Of a stretch of DNA of 64,000 nt, positions 1-9,312 are shown one piece after another. The notes beneath the pieces are model-generated. The model ran no database searches. It was not told where the DNA came from and saw nothing but the letters and a program-made list of their open reading frames with translations. Position 1 is the first letter of the stretch; the number at the start of each line of letters is the position of its first letter. This DNA comes from Kiloniellaceae bacterium (GTDB taxonomy: Bacteria > Pseudomonadota > Alphaproteobacteria > Kiloniellales > J153): assembly GCA_021776115.1 (NCBI GenBank), contig JAJFGN010000004.1, positions 62,001 to 126,000 on the forward strand, in the 5' to 3' direction. The position numbers and the translations under genes are program-made.

Positions 1-586
1 CGGCAATGTCCAGTAGGCGCACCCGGCCGCTTCCTGTGGGTGGTTTGACCGACATCGTGCGCACAAGCTGCGGGTTCGATTCCAATTCCTCGTCAGCGAC
101 CCAGCGCGGCTCTACCGGGTGATCCGCTTCGATCAGCTTGTTGAGCGCTGCCGCGATTTCGTCTTTATCGAGTTGTGTGTCCGGCAGGTTGAAATCAAGC
201 CGGCCCTTGCCGTCACCGATCGATCCGCCGGTTACGTCGCCCTCGATCACCGCGCATAGGAGGTGCAGACAGGTATGCATGCGCATCAGACGGTGCCGGC
301 GCGCCCAGTCGATCTCGGCGCTGACTTTCGCGCCAGGGGCGGGCAGGGCCGCGTCCGGCGCCGGAATGTGCAAGATCTCGTCGTGAAGCTCGCCTTTGCG
401 CGTATCGGCGATCGCGATCTCGTGGCCGTCGCCCAAGCGCAGGACCCCGGTGTCGCCTGCCTGGCCACCGCCCATGGGGTAAAAGACAGTACGATCGAGC
501 CGGATGCCGGCATCGTCCGTACTCAGCACGGTGGCGTCACACGATTTGGCATAGGCGTCGTCACGAAAAAGCGGTTCGGTACTCAT
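1..586 (-). CDS. AlaX-like alanyl-tRNA editing protein (partial, runs off left edge)
   Basis: Reverse-strand reading from ATG at 586 gives MSTEPLFRDDAYAKSCDATVLSTDDAGIRLDRTVFYPMGGGQAGDTG...RRHRLMRMHTCLHLLCAVI; the GGGQ.GDTG and R..MR.HT..HLL patterns are typical of AlaX/AlaRS editing domains. Confidence 0.85.
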   Translation of the reverse strand, partial: MSTEPLFRDDAYAKSCDATVLSTDDAGIRLDRTVFYPMGGGQAGDTGVLRLGDGHEIAIADTRKGELHDEILHIPAPDAALPAPGAKVSAEIDWARRHRLMRMHTCLHLLCAVIEGDVTGGSIGDGKGRLDFNLPDTQLDKDEIAAALNKLIEADHPVEPRWVADEELESNPQLVRTMSVKPPTGSGRVRLLDIA

Positions 587-587
587 G

Positions 588-1613
588 TCAGTGCCCCAAT
601 CCCGAATGCTCCAGCCAGGCCGGAACGGGCAGATCCTTCTCGCGCAAGAATACCGGGTTGAACAGGCGGCTTTGGTAGCGCGTGCCGTAATCGCACAGGA
701 TCGTAACAATGATATGGCCCGGTCCCAGTTGCTTGGCCAGACGCACCGCGCCGGCCAAGTTAATGCCGCTGGAGGCGCCCAGGCACAGGCCCTCGTGCTC
801 CAAGACGTCGAAGACCAGGGTGACGGCTTCCGCGTCGGGAATCTGATAGGCCTCGTCGACCGGGGCCCCCTCCAAGTTGGCGGTGATCCGGCCCTGGCCG
901 ATGCCTTCGGTAATGGAGCTGCCCTCGGCTTTCAACTCGCCGTACTTGTAATAGTTGTAGAGAGCCGCCCCCATGGGGTCGGCCAGGCCGATCACGATAT
1001 CCTCGCGGCGTTCCTTCAAGGCCATGCCGGTGCCCGCCAGGGTGCCCCCTGTCCCGACAGCGCAGATAAAGCCATCAAGCTTGCCGTCGGTCTGTTCCCA
1101 GATTTCGGGACCCGTGGTCTCGAAGTGCCCCTGCCGATTGGCCACGTTGTCGAACTGATTGGCGAAAATAGCACCGTTCGGCTCGCTCTTCGCCAAGTCT
1201 TCGCCCAGGCGGCGGGCGACGTGGACGTAGTTGTCGGGGTTCTTGAAGGGAACCGCCGGCACCTCGCGCAACTCCGCCCCGCACAGGCGCAGCATGTCTT
1301 TCTTTTCCTGCGACTGGGTTTCGGGAATCACGATCACCGTGCGGTAGCCGCGCGCCCGGGCGACCAGGGCCAAGCCGATCCCAGTGTTGCCGGCGGTCCC
1401 CTCGACGATGACGCCGCCGGGGCGGAGTTGTCCTTTTTCTTCGGCGTCCTTGACGATGGCCCAGGCCGCGCGATCTTTGACCGAGCTGCCGGGATTCAGG
1501 AACTCCGCCTTGCCTAGAATCTCGCACCCGGTCTGCTCCGACAAGCGGCGCAGGCGGATGAGCGGCGTGTTACCTATGCTGCCGACGAACCCGTCCTTGA
1601 CATTCATGTCCAA
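588..1613 (-). CDS. cysK: Cysteine synthase A (PLP-dependent)
   Basis: GNTPLIRL, NPGSSVKDRAA, EGTAGNTGIGLA and GTGGTLAGTG motifs. Confidence 0.93.
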   Translation of the reverse strand: MDMNVKDGFVGSIGNTPLIRLRRLSEQTGCEILGKAEFLNPGSSVKDRAAWAIVKDAEEKGQLRPGGVIVEGTAGNTGIGLALVARARGYRTVIVIPETQSQEKKDMLRLCGAELREVPAVPFKNPDNYVHVARRLGEDLAKSEPNGAIFANQFDNVANRQGHFETTGPEIWEQTDGKLDGFICAVGTGGTLAGTGMALKERREDIVIGLADPMGAALYNYYKYGELKAEGSSITEGIGQGRITANLEGAPVDEAYQIPDAEAVTLVFDVLEHEGLCLGASSGINLAGAVRLAKQLGPGHIIVTILCDYGTRYQSRLFNPVFLREKDLPVPAWLEHSGLGH

Positions 1614-1712
1614 CTAATCCTGTGACTTCGGGCAGACACGCCCGCGAAGCCGGGAGACTAGCCGCCCCAGCGGGTCCGGTTCAAGCTTGCGGCTGTCTCG
1701 ATACAATGTGCT

Positions 1713-2321
1713 TCAGGCTTGCCACTTGCGGCGCAGGCGGTCCCGATTGAGCGCAAACCACTGGAGCGACATGACGATCGGTGCGTTGACATACTCGCCA
1801 TGCGCCAGGCGGGCTAGCGCCTCGTCCGCAGGCAGGACGAAGGCGCGAATGTCCTCGTGCTCCTCATCCAGGCCGTGAACCCCGCCGGCGCCGGTGCTAT
1901 CGACCCGGCCGCAGAACATGGCCAGGGTCTCGGAGCAACCGCCCGGGCTGACCAGCACCTTGCCGATGGGCTCCAAAGTGCCGATCTCGCATCCGGCCTC
2001 CTCGATCGCCTCGCGGCGCACCACCTCAGCCGGGTCTTCGCCAGGTTCGACGATACCCGCGACGACCTCGACCAGCCAGGGCTCCATACCGGCGGCATAG
2101 GCGCCCACCCGAAATTGTTCGATCAGGACAACGGCGTCGCGCGCCGGATCGTAAGGAAGGACAGAGGCGGCTTGCCCGCGCTCGAAAACCTCGCGAATAA
2201 ACTCCTCGCTCCAGCCGCCATCGAACCGCTTGTGCTTTAGCCGAAAGCGGTCGACTTGAAAGTAACCGCGGAAGGGGGTCGTCTTCTCGCACAGATCGAT
2301 GCGCGGGTCGTCCTTGGCCAT
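1713..2321 (-). CDS. NUDIX hydrolase, ADP-ribose pyrophosphatase-like
   Basis: Nudix box GIVEPGEDPAEVVRREAIEEAGCEIG. Confidence 0.9.
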   Translation of the reverse strand: MAKDDPRIDLCEKTTPFRGYFQVDRFRLKHKRFDGGWSEEFIREVFERGQAASVLPYDPARDAVVLIEQFRVGAYAAGMEPWLVEVVAGIVEPGEDPAEVVRREAIEEAGCEIGTLEPIGKVLVSPGGCSETLAMFCGRVDSTGAGGVHGLDEEHEDIRAFVLPADEALARLAHGEYVNAPIVMSLQWFALNRDRLRRKWQA

Positions 2322-2338
2322 GAAGTTTTCCTCATCCG

Positions 2339-3265
2339 TTAATCGCCGCCGGGTGCCGGTCTTTGAGCGCGCCGGTATTGACCAGGGCTGATCTTGAATT
2401 CCCGTTTGAAGGCACGAATGAACGAGATGGCCGAGTCGTAACCAACCTTCTCTGCGACCCGGTCCAGAGGCAGACCTTGCCCGCGCAGCAACTCACCGGC
2501 CCTGTACATACGCCATTTGGTCAGATATTCGATGGGCGACAGGCCGATCCGGCTCTTGAAGTGCGACGCAAAAGCCGAACGGGACATGCCGGCGGTGCGC
2601 GCCAAAGTATCCAGCGTCAAGCGGCTTTCCGCTTCGTGATGGACCCGCCCGATGGCGCGGGCCAGACGCGGATCAGCCAGACCGGACAAGAATCCGCGAG
2701 GCGCGTGCTCGCGCGCGAGATGGGCGCGCAGAACCTGAATTAGCAGCACCTCGGCCAGGCGCTCAACGACCGTGGCAGCCCCAGGGCCGCCGTGCTGCAT
2801 CTCGCGGACCAAGAGCGGTAGAACCGAGTCCACCGTGCCGCGCGAAAGGGCGTCGAAGGCGTGCACTAAGATTAGGTCGGGCAATTGTGCAATCAGCGGG
2901 TGGCGCACGTCGTCGCGATATTCGAAATGCCCGCAAACTAGCTGGGTCGCTGACTCGCCCTCCACAAAAAAGGGATGATCACCGCTAAACGAGGCCATCA
3001 CCTGAGGTCCGGGTATCGCCGCTCGTCCCGCTTGATCGGCCAGGACGTGGGCCGAGCCGCGCGGGAACAAGATCACGTCGCCAGCCGTTACCGAATGTCT
3101 TCGGCCGCCAGTCTCAACCACGCAGTCGCCGCGTACGACCGCGTGAAACTGCGCGACCGGGCCAGAGTCCATTTCCATGCCCCAAGGCGCGCGGAAATCG
3201 CGCACGAAATAGACGCAGCTCTTGAGCCGGATCAGGCGCAATACATCGCTAAGAGCATCTTCCAT
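2339..3265 (-). CDS. AraC-family transcriptional regulator with N-terminal cupin domain
   Basis: C-terminal AraC HTH (TLARTAGMSRSAFASHFKSRIGLSPIEYLTKWRM...VAEKVGYDSAISFIRAFKREFKISPGQYRR) and N-terminal cupin-like region. Confidence 0.9.
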   Translation of the reverse strand: MEDALSDVLRLIRLKSCVYFVRDFRAPWGMEMDSGPVAQFHAVVRGDCVVETGGRRHSVTAGDVILFPRGSAHVLADQAGRAAIPGPQVMASFSGDHPFFVEGESATQLVCGHFEYRDDVRHPLIAQLPDLILVHAFDALSRGTVDSVLPLLVREMQHGGPGAATVVERLAEVLLIQVLRAHLAREHAPRGFLSGLADPRLARAIGRVHHEAESRLTLDTLARTAGMSRSAFASHFKSRIGLSPIEYLTKWRMYRAGELLRGQGLPLDRVAEKVGYDSAISFIRAFKREFKISPGQYRRAQRPAPGGD

Positions 3266-3457
3266 CGCGAGTTTTCCACGGTTTTTCGGATCGGAGCCGA
3301 TTCAGCTCATAATTAGATAGGCTAGCCCATAAATCCGACCATTGCACCGTCCTGTGGACGATGAGTTCATTTTATTGGAATTTCAAACATTATCCTTCCT
3401 GGGTTTTCGGCGTAGCTTGGATGTCCACCAACTATTTCTTTGAAGGGAAAGATATTT

Positions 3458-3919
3458 ATGCAACGAATGAACCAACCACATTCAAACAAGAGCCTTGGCG
3501 CATTTTTGGCCGTGGGTCTGGGCGCCCTCGTGATCTCGGGGTGCGCCGCGCAAGCTATCTCCGCCGAAGGCGACGTCGCACTTCCCGCATGGCAGCGGGG
3601 ATTCGAGCCGATGAACCCTATGATCAAGATGGCGCCCGCCTATGGCGACAGGTCCAAGGGTGCGCACGGCACCTTTGGCCAGTTCGCCCCGAACTTCATG
3701 GCGCCGTGGCACACCCATAGCGAATCCTACGACGGAGTCGTGATCAGCGGCGTCATGACCAATCCGTTTGCGGGCGAAGAGAACCCGCCGAAAATGGGGC
3801 CGGGGTCGTATTGGCACGTGCCCGGCAAATCGGTGCATACGACGGCTTGTATCTCGGACACACCCTGTGAGTTCTATTTCAATTCCAAGGGAGCCTTCGA
3901 TTTCATTCCAGTGAAGTAA
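3458..3919 (+). CDS. Secreted/lipoprotein cupin-domain protein (DUF4437-like)
   Basis: Signal sequence with LVISGCAAQ lipobox-like site; cupin motif APWHTHSESYDGVVISG; ATG at 3458 preceded by GAAGGGAAAG. Confidence 0.75.
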   Translation: MQRMNQPHSNKSLGAFLAVGLGALVISGCAAQAISAEGDVALPAWQRGFEPMNPMIKMAPAYGDRSKGAHGTFGQFAPNFMAPWHTHSESYDGVVISGVMTNPFAGEENPPKMGPGSYWHVPGKSVHTTACISDTPCEFYFNSKGAFDFIPVK

Positions 3920-4016
3920 TTTTCACAAGCCGCGCCCGGGTCGAGCTGCTTGCCGCCCGGGCGCCGTCGTGCTGCCATGAGGTCCATTTTGGACGGACCC
4001 GGCAGGAGGGGGCGGC

Positions 4017-5240
4017 ATGGCGGCTCGAAGCGAGAAATTGACTTTTGCCGGCGCGGACGGAGAAACCTTGGCGGCGCGGTTGGATTTACCCGTGGGAAAG
4101 CCTCGCGCGTTTGCGCTGTTCGCCCATTGTTTTACGTGCACGAAGGATATTTTTGCCGCCGCCCGTATTGCCCAAGGCTTGGCCGAGGAAGGGATCGCGG
4201 TCCTGCGTTTCGACTTCACCGGCCTGGGACACAGCGATGGCGAGTTCGCGAACACCAACTTCTCGTCGAATGTCACAGACCTGGTTAAGGCGGCGGATTA
4301 CCTGCGCGAGGCCCACGAGGCCCCGAAGATCCTAATCGGTCACAGCCTGGGCGGCGCCGCGGTTCTCGCGGCCGCGGCACAGGTGCCGGAGGCCGCCGCC
4401 GTGGCCACGATCGGGGCGCCAGCCGATCCTGCCCATGTCGCGCACACCTTTCAGTCTTCGCGCGCCGAGATCGAGGCCAAGGGGGAGGCGGAAGTTCTAC
4501 TCGCCGGTCGCCCCTTCACAATAAAGAAGCAGTTTCTGGACGACATCGCGGAACAGAAGCTGGCGCAAGCGGTCGCGGGACTTCGCAAGGCCCTGATCGT
4601 CTTTCACGCGCCGCGCGATCAGACGGTCGGAATCGAGAATGCAGGCCATATTTTCGCGGCCGCGAAGCATCCGAAGAGCTTCATTTCCCTGGACGACGCC
4701 GATCATCTACTTAGCCGGAAGGCGGACGCAATCTATGTCGCCAAGGTGCTCGCGGCCTGGGGTGGTCGGTATTTGGGGGAAAAACAACAATCTGCGCCCT
4801 TGAAGGCCGAACCCGGCACCGTGATCGTTCGGGAAACCGGCCAAGGGAGCTTTATTCAGGAGATTGCGGCAGGCCCCCATGCCTTGCGCGCCGACGAGCC
4901 GCTGGAAGTTGGCGGCGACGACACCGGGCCCGGCCCCTACGATCTGCTATTGGCGGGCTTGGGAGCCTGCACATCGATGACTGTACGCATGTACGCCGCA
5001 CGCAAGGACTGGCCCCTCGACCGTGTCGCGGTTAGCCTAAAACACGACAGGATCCACGCGCAGGATTGTACCGATTGCGACACCAAGGCCGGGCGGCTCG
5101 ATAGGATTACACGAGGGCTAACGCTGGAGGGTGCGCTTTCTGCTGAGCAACGCGCTAAACTGCTTGAAATCGCTGACAAATGCCCGGTTCATAGAACGTT
5201 GACCAGCGAGGTCAAAATCGAGACAAACCTGATGGAGTAA
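4017..5240 (+). CDS. Bifunctional alpha/beta hydrolase - OsmC family fusion protein
   Basis: N-terminal hydrolase (GHSLGGAAV nucleophile elbow) and C-terminal OsmC domain (GPYDLLLAGLGACTSMTVRMYAARK...CPVHRTLTSEVKI). Confidence 0.9.
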   Translation: MAARSEKLTFAGADGETLAARLDLPVGKPRAFALFAHCFTCTKDIFAAARIAQGLAEEGIAVLRFDFTGLGHSDGEFANTNFSSNVTDLVKAADYLREAHEAPKILIGHSLGGAAVLAAAAQVPEAAAVATIGAPADPAHVAHTFQSSRAEIEAKGEAEVLLAGRPFTIKKQFLDDIAEQKLAQAVAGLRKALIVFHAPRDQTVGIENAGHIFAAAKHPKSFISLDDADHLLSRKADAIYVAKVLAAWGGRYLGEKQQSAPLKAEPGTVIVRETGQGSFIQEIAAGPHALRADEPLEVGGDDTGPGPYDLLLAGLGACTSMTVRMYAARKDWPLDRVAVSLKHDRIHAQDCTDCDTKAGRLDRITRGLTLEGALSAEQRAKLLEIADKCPVHRTLTSEVKIETNLME

Positions 5241-5665
5241 CCCAAAATGCATCCTTGGCCGGGGCAGGGCCGGGTCGCTCACGATCTAGAGATTGTCGTA
5301 CAAGAACAACTTGTCGCTGACTCTGGGCGATAAAGTCTGTTAGGCTCCCGGTTGAAATTATAAGAATAAGTGGGGGCGATCTGAATTCCGGTCAAGGAAG
5401 TCAGATGCATAGCTCTGGGAGGCGGCAGTTGTCCATCCGAAGGTCGAGCCGCGAAGATTGACTCCGACGTGTCAACGTGAAGAGACTCCGTCGAGGATCT
5501 CGGCAATACCGGTGGTGAGACATCTTAGTTTTTGAAGGTTACTCGCGCTCAATCAATTTTCCCGCCCGGCACCGTGGTGGGAACAGCCTGCGAGCTATTC
5601 CGCGGGCCGGTTGCCCCTGACCAATCAAAGAAACACAAATCCGAACGAAAACTGGGAGATATCTT

Positions 5666-7375
5666 ATGAAGAAAGAGATCAAGGACGAAAACGGCAAGCG
5701 GGTTCACCCGTACGTGCCGGAACTTTGTGAGCAACTTCGCAAGGGTGAATTGGACCGGCGCGAGTTCCTGCGGACCGCCACCTTGCTCGGCGTGTCGGCC
5801 GGCGCGGCTTACGGTATGGCGGGCAAGATTCTCGGCGAACCCATGGTCAAGGAGGCGGCCGCCGCGGAAGACCCGAAGATGGGCGGTACTTTGCGCTGGG
5901 GCATGCAGGTCCAGGAAATGACCGATCCCGCAAAGTTCGACTGGACCGAGAAGTCCAATGTGGCGCGCCACATTGTCGAGTACCTCTGCCGCACCGGGTC
6001 CGATAATATCACCCGGCCGTACTTGGCAGAAGGTTGGGAAGCTTCGGACGACCTGAAGACCTGGACCTTCAAGCTGCGCAAGGGCGTGAAATGGTCGAAC
6101 GGCGACGACTTCAATGCCGACGACGTCGTGTTTAACTTCACGCGCTGGCTCGATCCTAAGACAGGCTCTTCCAATATTGGCCTATTCGCCTCGATGGTGG
6201 AAGAAATCGACACCGGCAAAAAGGACGACAAGGGCAACGCGGTCATGGGCAAGCGTATGACGGCGGGGGCAGTCGAAAAAATCGACAGCCATACAGTCCG
6301 CCTGAATCTAAACTCCGCTGTCCTATCCATGCCGGAAAATCTCTACAACTACCCAACCGCGATCGTGCATCGCCGGTTCGAGGCGGAGGGCGGTGATCTC
6401 TCCAAAAATCCGGTCGGCACGGGCGCCTATGCCTTGGCCGAACACCGGGTCGGCGACAAGGCCGTGCTAAAACGCCGCGACGGATACTGGGGGAAGAAGC
6501 CTTTCCTCGACGAAATTGTTTATGTCGATCTCGGCGAGGATCGGGCGGCTTGGTTGGCGGCCCTTGCCTCCAAGCAGGTCGATGGCATCTACCAGTTCGA
6601 CGTCAATCAGCTAGACATGGCGGAGCGTCTACCGGGTGTTGTCGTGCATACGGCAACCACGGCGCAAACGGCCATCGCGCGCATGCAGATGGACAAGGCG
6701 CCGTTTGACGATAAGCGTATTCGGCAGGCGGTTCAGGCCTGTATGGATCATGAAAAGCTGCTCCAGTTGGCCTACCGTGGCAAGGGCGCCCCTGGCGAGG
6801 ACCATCATGTCTCGCCGATCCACCCCGAGTACGCCAAGTTGCCGGTGCAGAAGCAGGACTACGCCAAGGCGAAGAAGCTGCTCGCCGATGCTGGCCACCC
6901 CAACGGTATTCAAATCACCATCGACGTTGGCAATACCAGCGGCAAGTGGGAACTGGATGCCATGCAAGCCTTCCGGGAGCAGTGCAAGCCGGCTGGCATC
7001 GACCTGGTGCTAAACGTCATGCCCAGCTCTCAGTATTGGGAAGTCTGGGACAAGACGCCGTTCGGCTTTACCTCGTGGACCCATCGTCCGCTCGGCGTGA
7101 TGGTCCTCAACCTCGGTTACCGCTCCGGCGTGCCGTGGAACGAGAGCCATTACAACAATCCAGCGTTCGATAAGGCGCTGGACGAGGCGAGCGCGATCCT
7201 CGACGTCAACGAGCGGCGCAAGAAGATGGAGACGGTCCAGAGCATCTTGCAAGACGATGCCGTGGCGCTTCAGCCCTTGTGGCGCGCGGTCTTCACCGCG
7301 ACCAGCGATAAGGTCAAGGGCTACAGTACCCACCCGACCTTCTATCATCAGTTTAATGAGGTCTGGCTGGCCTAG
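5666..7375 (+). CDS. ABC transporter substrate-binding protein, family 5 (peptide/opine type), Tat-type signal
   Basis: Twin-arginine signal RREFLRTATLLGVSAGAAYG; SBP_bac_5 features (YLAEGWEASDDLKTWTFKLRKGVKWSNGDDFNADDVVFNFTRW). Confidence 0.92.
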   Translation: MKKEIKDENGKRVHPYVPELCEQLRKGELDRREFLRTATLLGVSAGAAYGMAGKILGEPMVKEAAAAEDPKMGGTLRWGMQVQEMTDPAKFDWTEKSNVARHIVEYLCRTGSDNITRPYLAEGWEASDDLKTWTFKLRKGVKWSNGDDFNADDVVFNFTRWLDPKTGSSNIGLFASMVEEIDTGKKDDKGNAVMGKRMTAGAVEKIDSHTVRLNLNSAVLSMPENLYNYPTAIVHRRFEAEGGDLSKNPVGTGAYALAEHRVGDKAVLKRRDGYWGKKPFLDEIVYVDLGEDRAAWLAALASKQVDGIYQFDVNQLDMAERLPGVVVHTATTAQTAIARMQMDKAPFDDKRIRQAVQACMDHEKLLQLAYRGKGAPGEDHHVSPIHPEYAKLPVQKQDYAKAKKLLADAGHPNGIQITIDVGNTSGKWELDAMQAFREQCKPAGIDLVLNVMPSSQYWEVWDKTPFGFTSWTHRPLGVMVLNLGYRSGVPWNESHYNNPAFDKALDEASAILDVNERRKKMETVQSILQDDAVALQPLWRAVFTATSDKVKGYSTHPTFYHQFNEVWLA

Positions 7376-7390
7376 GGCTAAGCACGAGAA

Positions 7391-7424
7391 TGGGGCGCGT
7401 CCGCCGCGGCGCGCCCCAAATTTT
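7391..7424 (+). terminator. Intra-operonic hairpin plus T-run between substrate-binding protein and permease genes
   Basis: TGGGGCGCG (7391-7399) / CGCGCCCCA (7410-7418) perfect 9-bp stem followed by AATTTTCT. Confidence 0.75.
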
Positions 7425-7472
7425 CTATGACCGCTGGCCAGGCATTGCTTGGACCAAGTGGGGGGCCGACCA

Positions 7473-8405
7473 ATGCTGATTTTTATGGTGAGACGCTTTG
7501 GCACCATGGTTCTGACCATGGTCGTCGTGTCCTTGCTGCTGTTCCTTCTTTTAGAGATCAATATTGGCAGCGTCGCGATCAAGGTTCTGGGGCCATACTC
7601 CTCGGAAGAGCAACGCAATATCTGGCTCGAGGCCAACGGCTATTTCGAGCCGTTTTATATTCGCTACTTTAGTTGGTTAGGCAATTTCATCACTGGCGAT
7701 TTCGGCGATTCGATCCGCTTCAAGGTTCCGGTGGGCGAGATTCTTTGGCCCCGCCTGGCTAACACCGGCATCCTGGGTCTGGCGACCATGTTGGTGGTGA
7801 TCCCACTTTCCTTGGTGCTGGGTGTGTTGGCGGGCATGAAAGAAGGTTCGAATCTGGACCGCGGCATTTCAGTCGGTTCCATTGTCACGACGTCGATACC
7901 TGAGTTCGCGAGCGCGCCTCTGCTGTCCGCGATTTTCGTGTTTTACTTGGATTGGCTGCCCGGCACGAGCTCCATGGCCAGTGGTTTCAGCCTGGTTCAG
8001 CTTGTGCTGCCGGCCATGGTCTTGGTGCTCTATGACTTTGGCTACGTAACGCGCATGACCCGCGCCTCCATGGCCGAGGTCATGATGACCCATTACATTC
8101 GCACCGCAGTACTCAAGGGCCTGCCCTACAAAACCGTGATCACACGGCACGCGCTGCGCAACGCGCTTATCGCCCCCTTCACAGTGATCATGTTGCAGAT
8201 TAATTGGCTGCTGTCGGGCGTCATCGTGGTTGAATTTTTCTTTGCCTATAAGGGATTTGGGGCCCTACTTCTCGAAGCTTCGCTCACCAAAGACATCTTC
8301 ATGATCGAAGCTTGCGCGATGGTCGCGGTGTTCGTAGCGGTCGCGACCCAAACAATCGCCGACGTGGGGTATACCTACCTGAACCCGCGCATCCGGTTCG
8401 CCTAG
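7473..8405 (+). CDS. ABC transporter permease (DppB/OppB type)
   Basis: Multiple TM segments and BPD-type motif (RASMAEVMMTHYIRTAVLKGLPYKTVITRHALRNALIAPFT). Confidence 0.9.
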   Translation: MLIFMVRRFGTMVLTMVVVSLLLFLLLEINIGSVAIKVLGPYSSEEQRNIWLEANGYFEPFYIRYFSWLGNFITGDFGDSIRFKVPVGEILWPRLANTGILGLATMLVVIPLSLVLGVLAGMKEGSNLDRGISVGSIVTTSIPEFASAPLLSAIFVFYLDWLPGTSSMASGFSLVQLVLPAMVLVLYDFGYVTRMTRASMAEVMMTHYIRTAVLKGLPYKTVITRHALRNALIAPFTVIMLQINWLLSGVIVVEFFFAYKGFGALLLEASLTKDIFMIEACAMVAVFVAVATQTIADVGYTYLNPRIRFA

Positions 8406-8417
8406 GGGGGATTGGCC

Positions 8418-9302
8418 ATGACAGACATTGCCGCCGGAGTGCAGCGCCGGGAATCGCGTATCGTCCGGACACTTAAGGGACTGGCCCTGATTCGCGAAAG
8501 CGTCGTGGGCATGATCGGACTGGCCTTAGTTCTTTTCTGGGTCGCCATGGCAGCATTCGCCAACCAAATTGCACCCTTTCCACCTAACGCAACCCTTTAT
8601 CCGCTTGCCGCGCCCGGAGAGTTCGTCGAGGGCATGGGCACCTTCTGGCTGGGCACAGACCACATTGGCCGCGATATCCTATCGCGGATCATACACGGCT
8701 CGCGCCAAGTCCTGCTGTATGCACCGCTGGCCACCCTCTGCGCTTACTTAGTCGGCATTCCCATGGGGCTTGCCGCCGGTTACCGACGGGGCGCAACCGA
8801 CGGTGTGTTGTCGTTTATTTCCAACGTGATCCTCTCGTTTCCGGTTTTGGTCCTTTACATCATCATCATCGCGACCATCGGCGCCTCCGGCGCCAATATC
8901 GTGGTCGCCGTTACCTTCGCCTCCGCGCCCGGTATCTTCCGGATCGTGCGGGGGCTAGTGCTGGACCTTCGTAATCGCGAATACGTCTTTGCGGCGGAAA
9001 CGCGCGGCGAAACGCCATGGCGCATTATGCTGGTGGAGATCCTGCCGAACGCACGGGGACCCTTGATCGTCGATGCCTGTCTGCGTCTCGGGTACGTGAT
9101 CATTACCATCGGCGTGCTCGGTTTCCTCGGTCTCGGCCTGCCACCGCCCGATCCGGACTGGGGTGGCATGATCAATGAGACACGGCAAATGGCGATGAGC
9201 TTCCCGCATATGACGGTGTTCCCCGGCATCGCGATTTCGTCGCTGGTTCTAGGTTTCAATCTTCTGGCGGACGGCCTGCGCGAAGTGTCGCTGCGCGACT
9301 GA
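8418..9302 (+). CDS. ABC transporter permease (DppC/OppC type)
   Basis: FWLGTDHIGRDILSRIIHGSR and EYVFAAETRGETPWRIMLVEILPNARGPLIV motifs. Confidence 0.9.
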   Translation: MTDIAAGVQRRESRIVRTLKGLALIRESVVGMIGLALVLFWVAMAAFANQIAPFPPNATLYPLAAPGEFVEGMGTFWLGTDHIGRDILSRIIHGSRQVLLYAPLATLCAYLVGIPMGLAAGYRRGATDGVLSFISNVILSFPVLVLYIIIIATIGASGANIVVAVTFASAPGIFRIVRGLVLDLRNREYVFAAETRGETPWRIMLVEILPNARGPLIVDACLRLGYVIITIGVLGFLGLGLPPPDPDWGGMINETRQMAMSFPHMTVFPGIAISSLVLGFNLLADGLREVSLRD

Positions 9303-9312
9303 GGAGCTCGGG

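Noticed and set aside
585-1517. 310-aa plus-strand ORF
   Set aside because: Antisense to cysK; amino-acid composition is a high-GC shadow-frame artefact.
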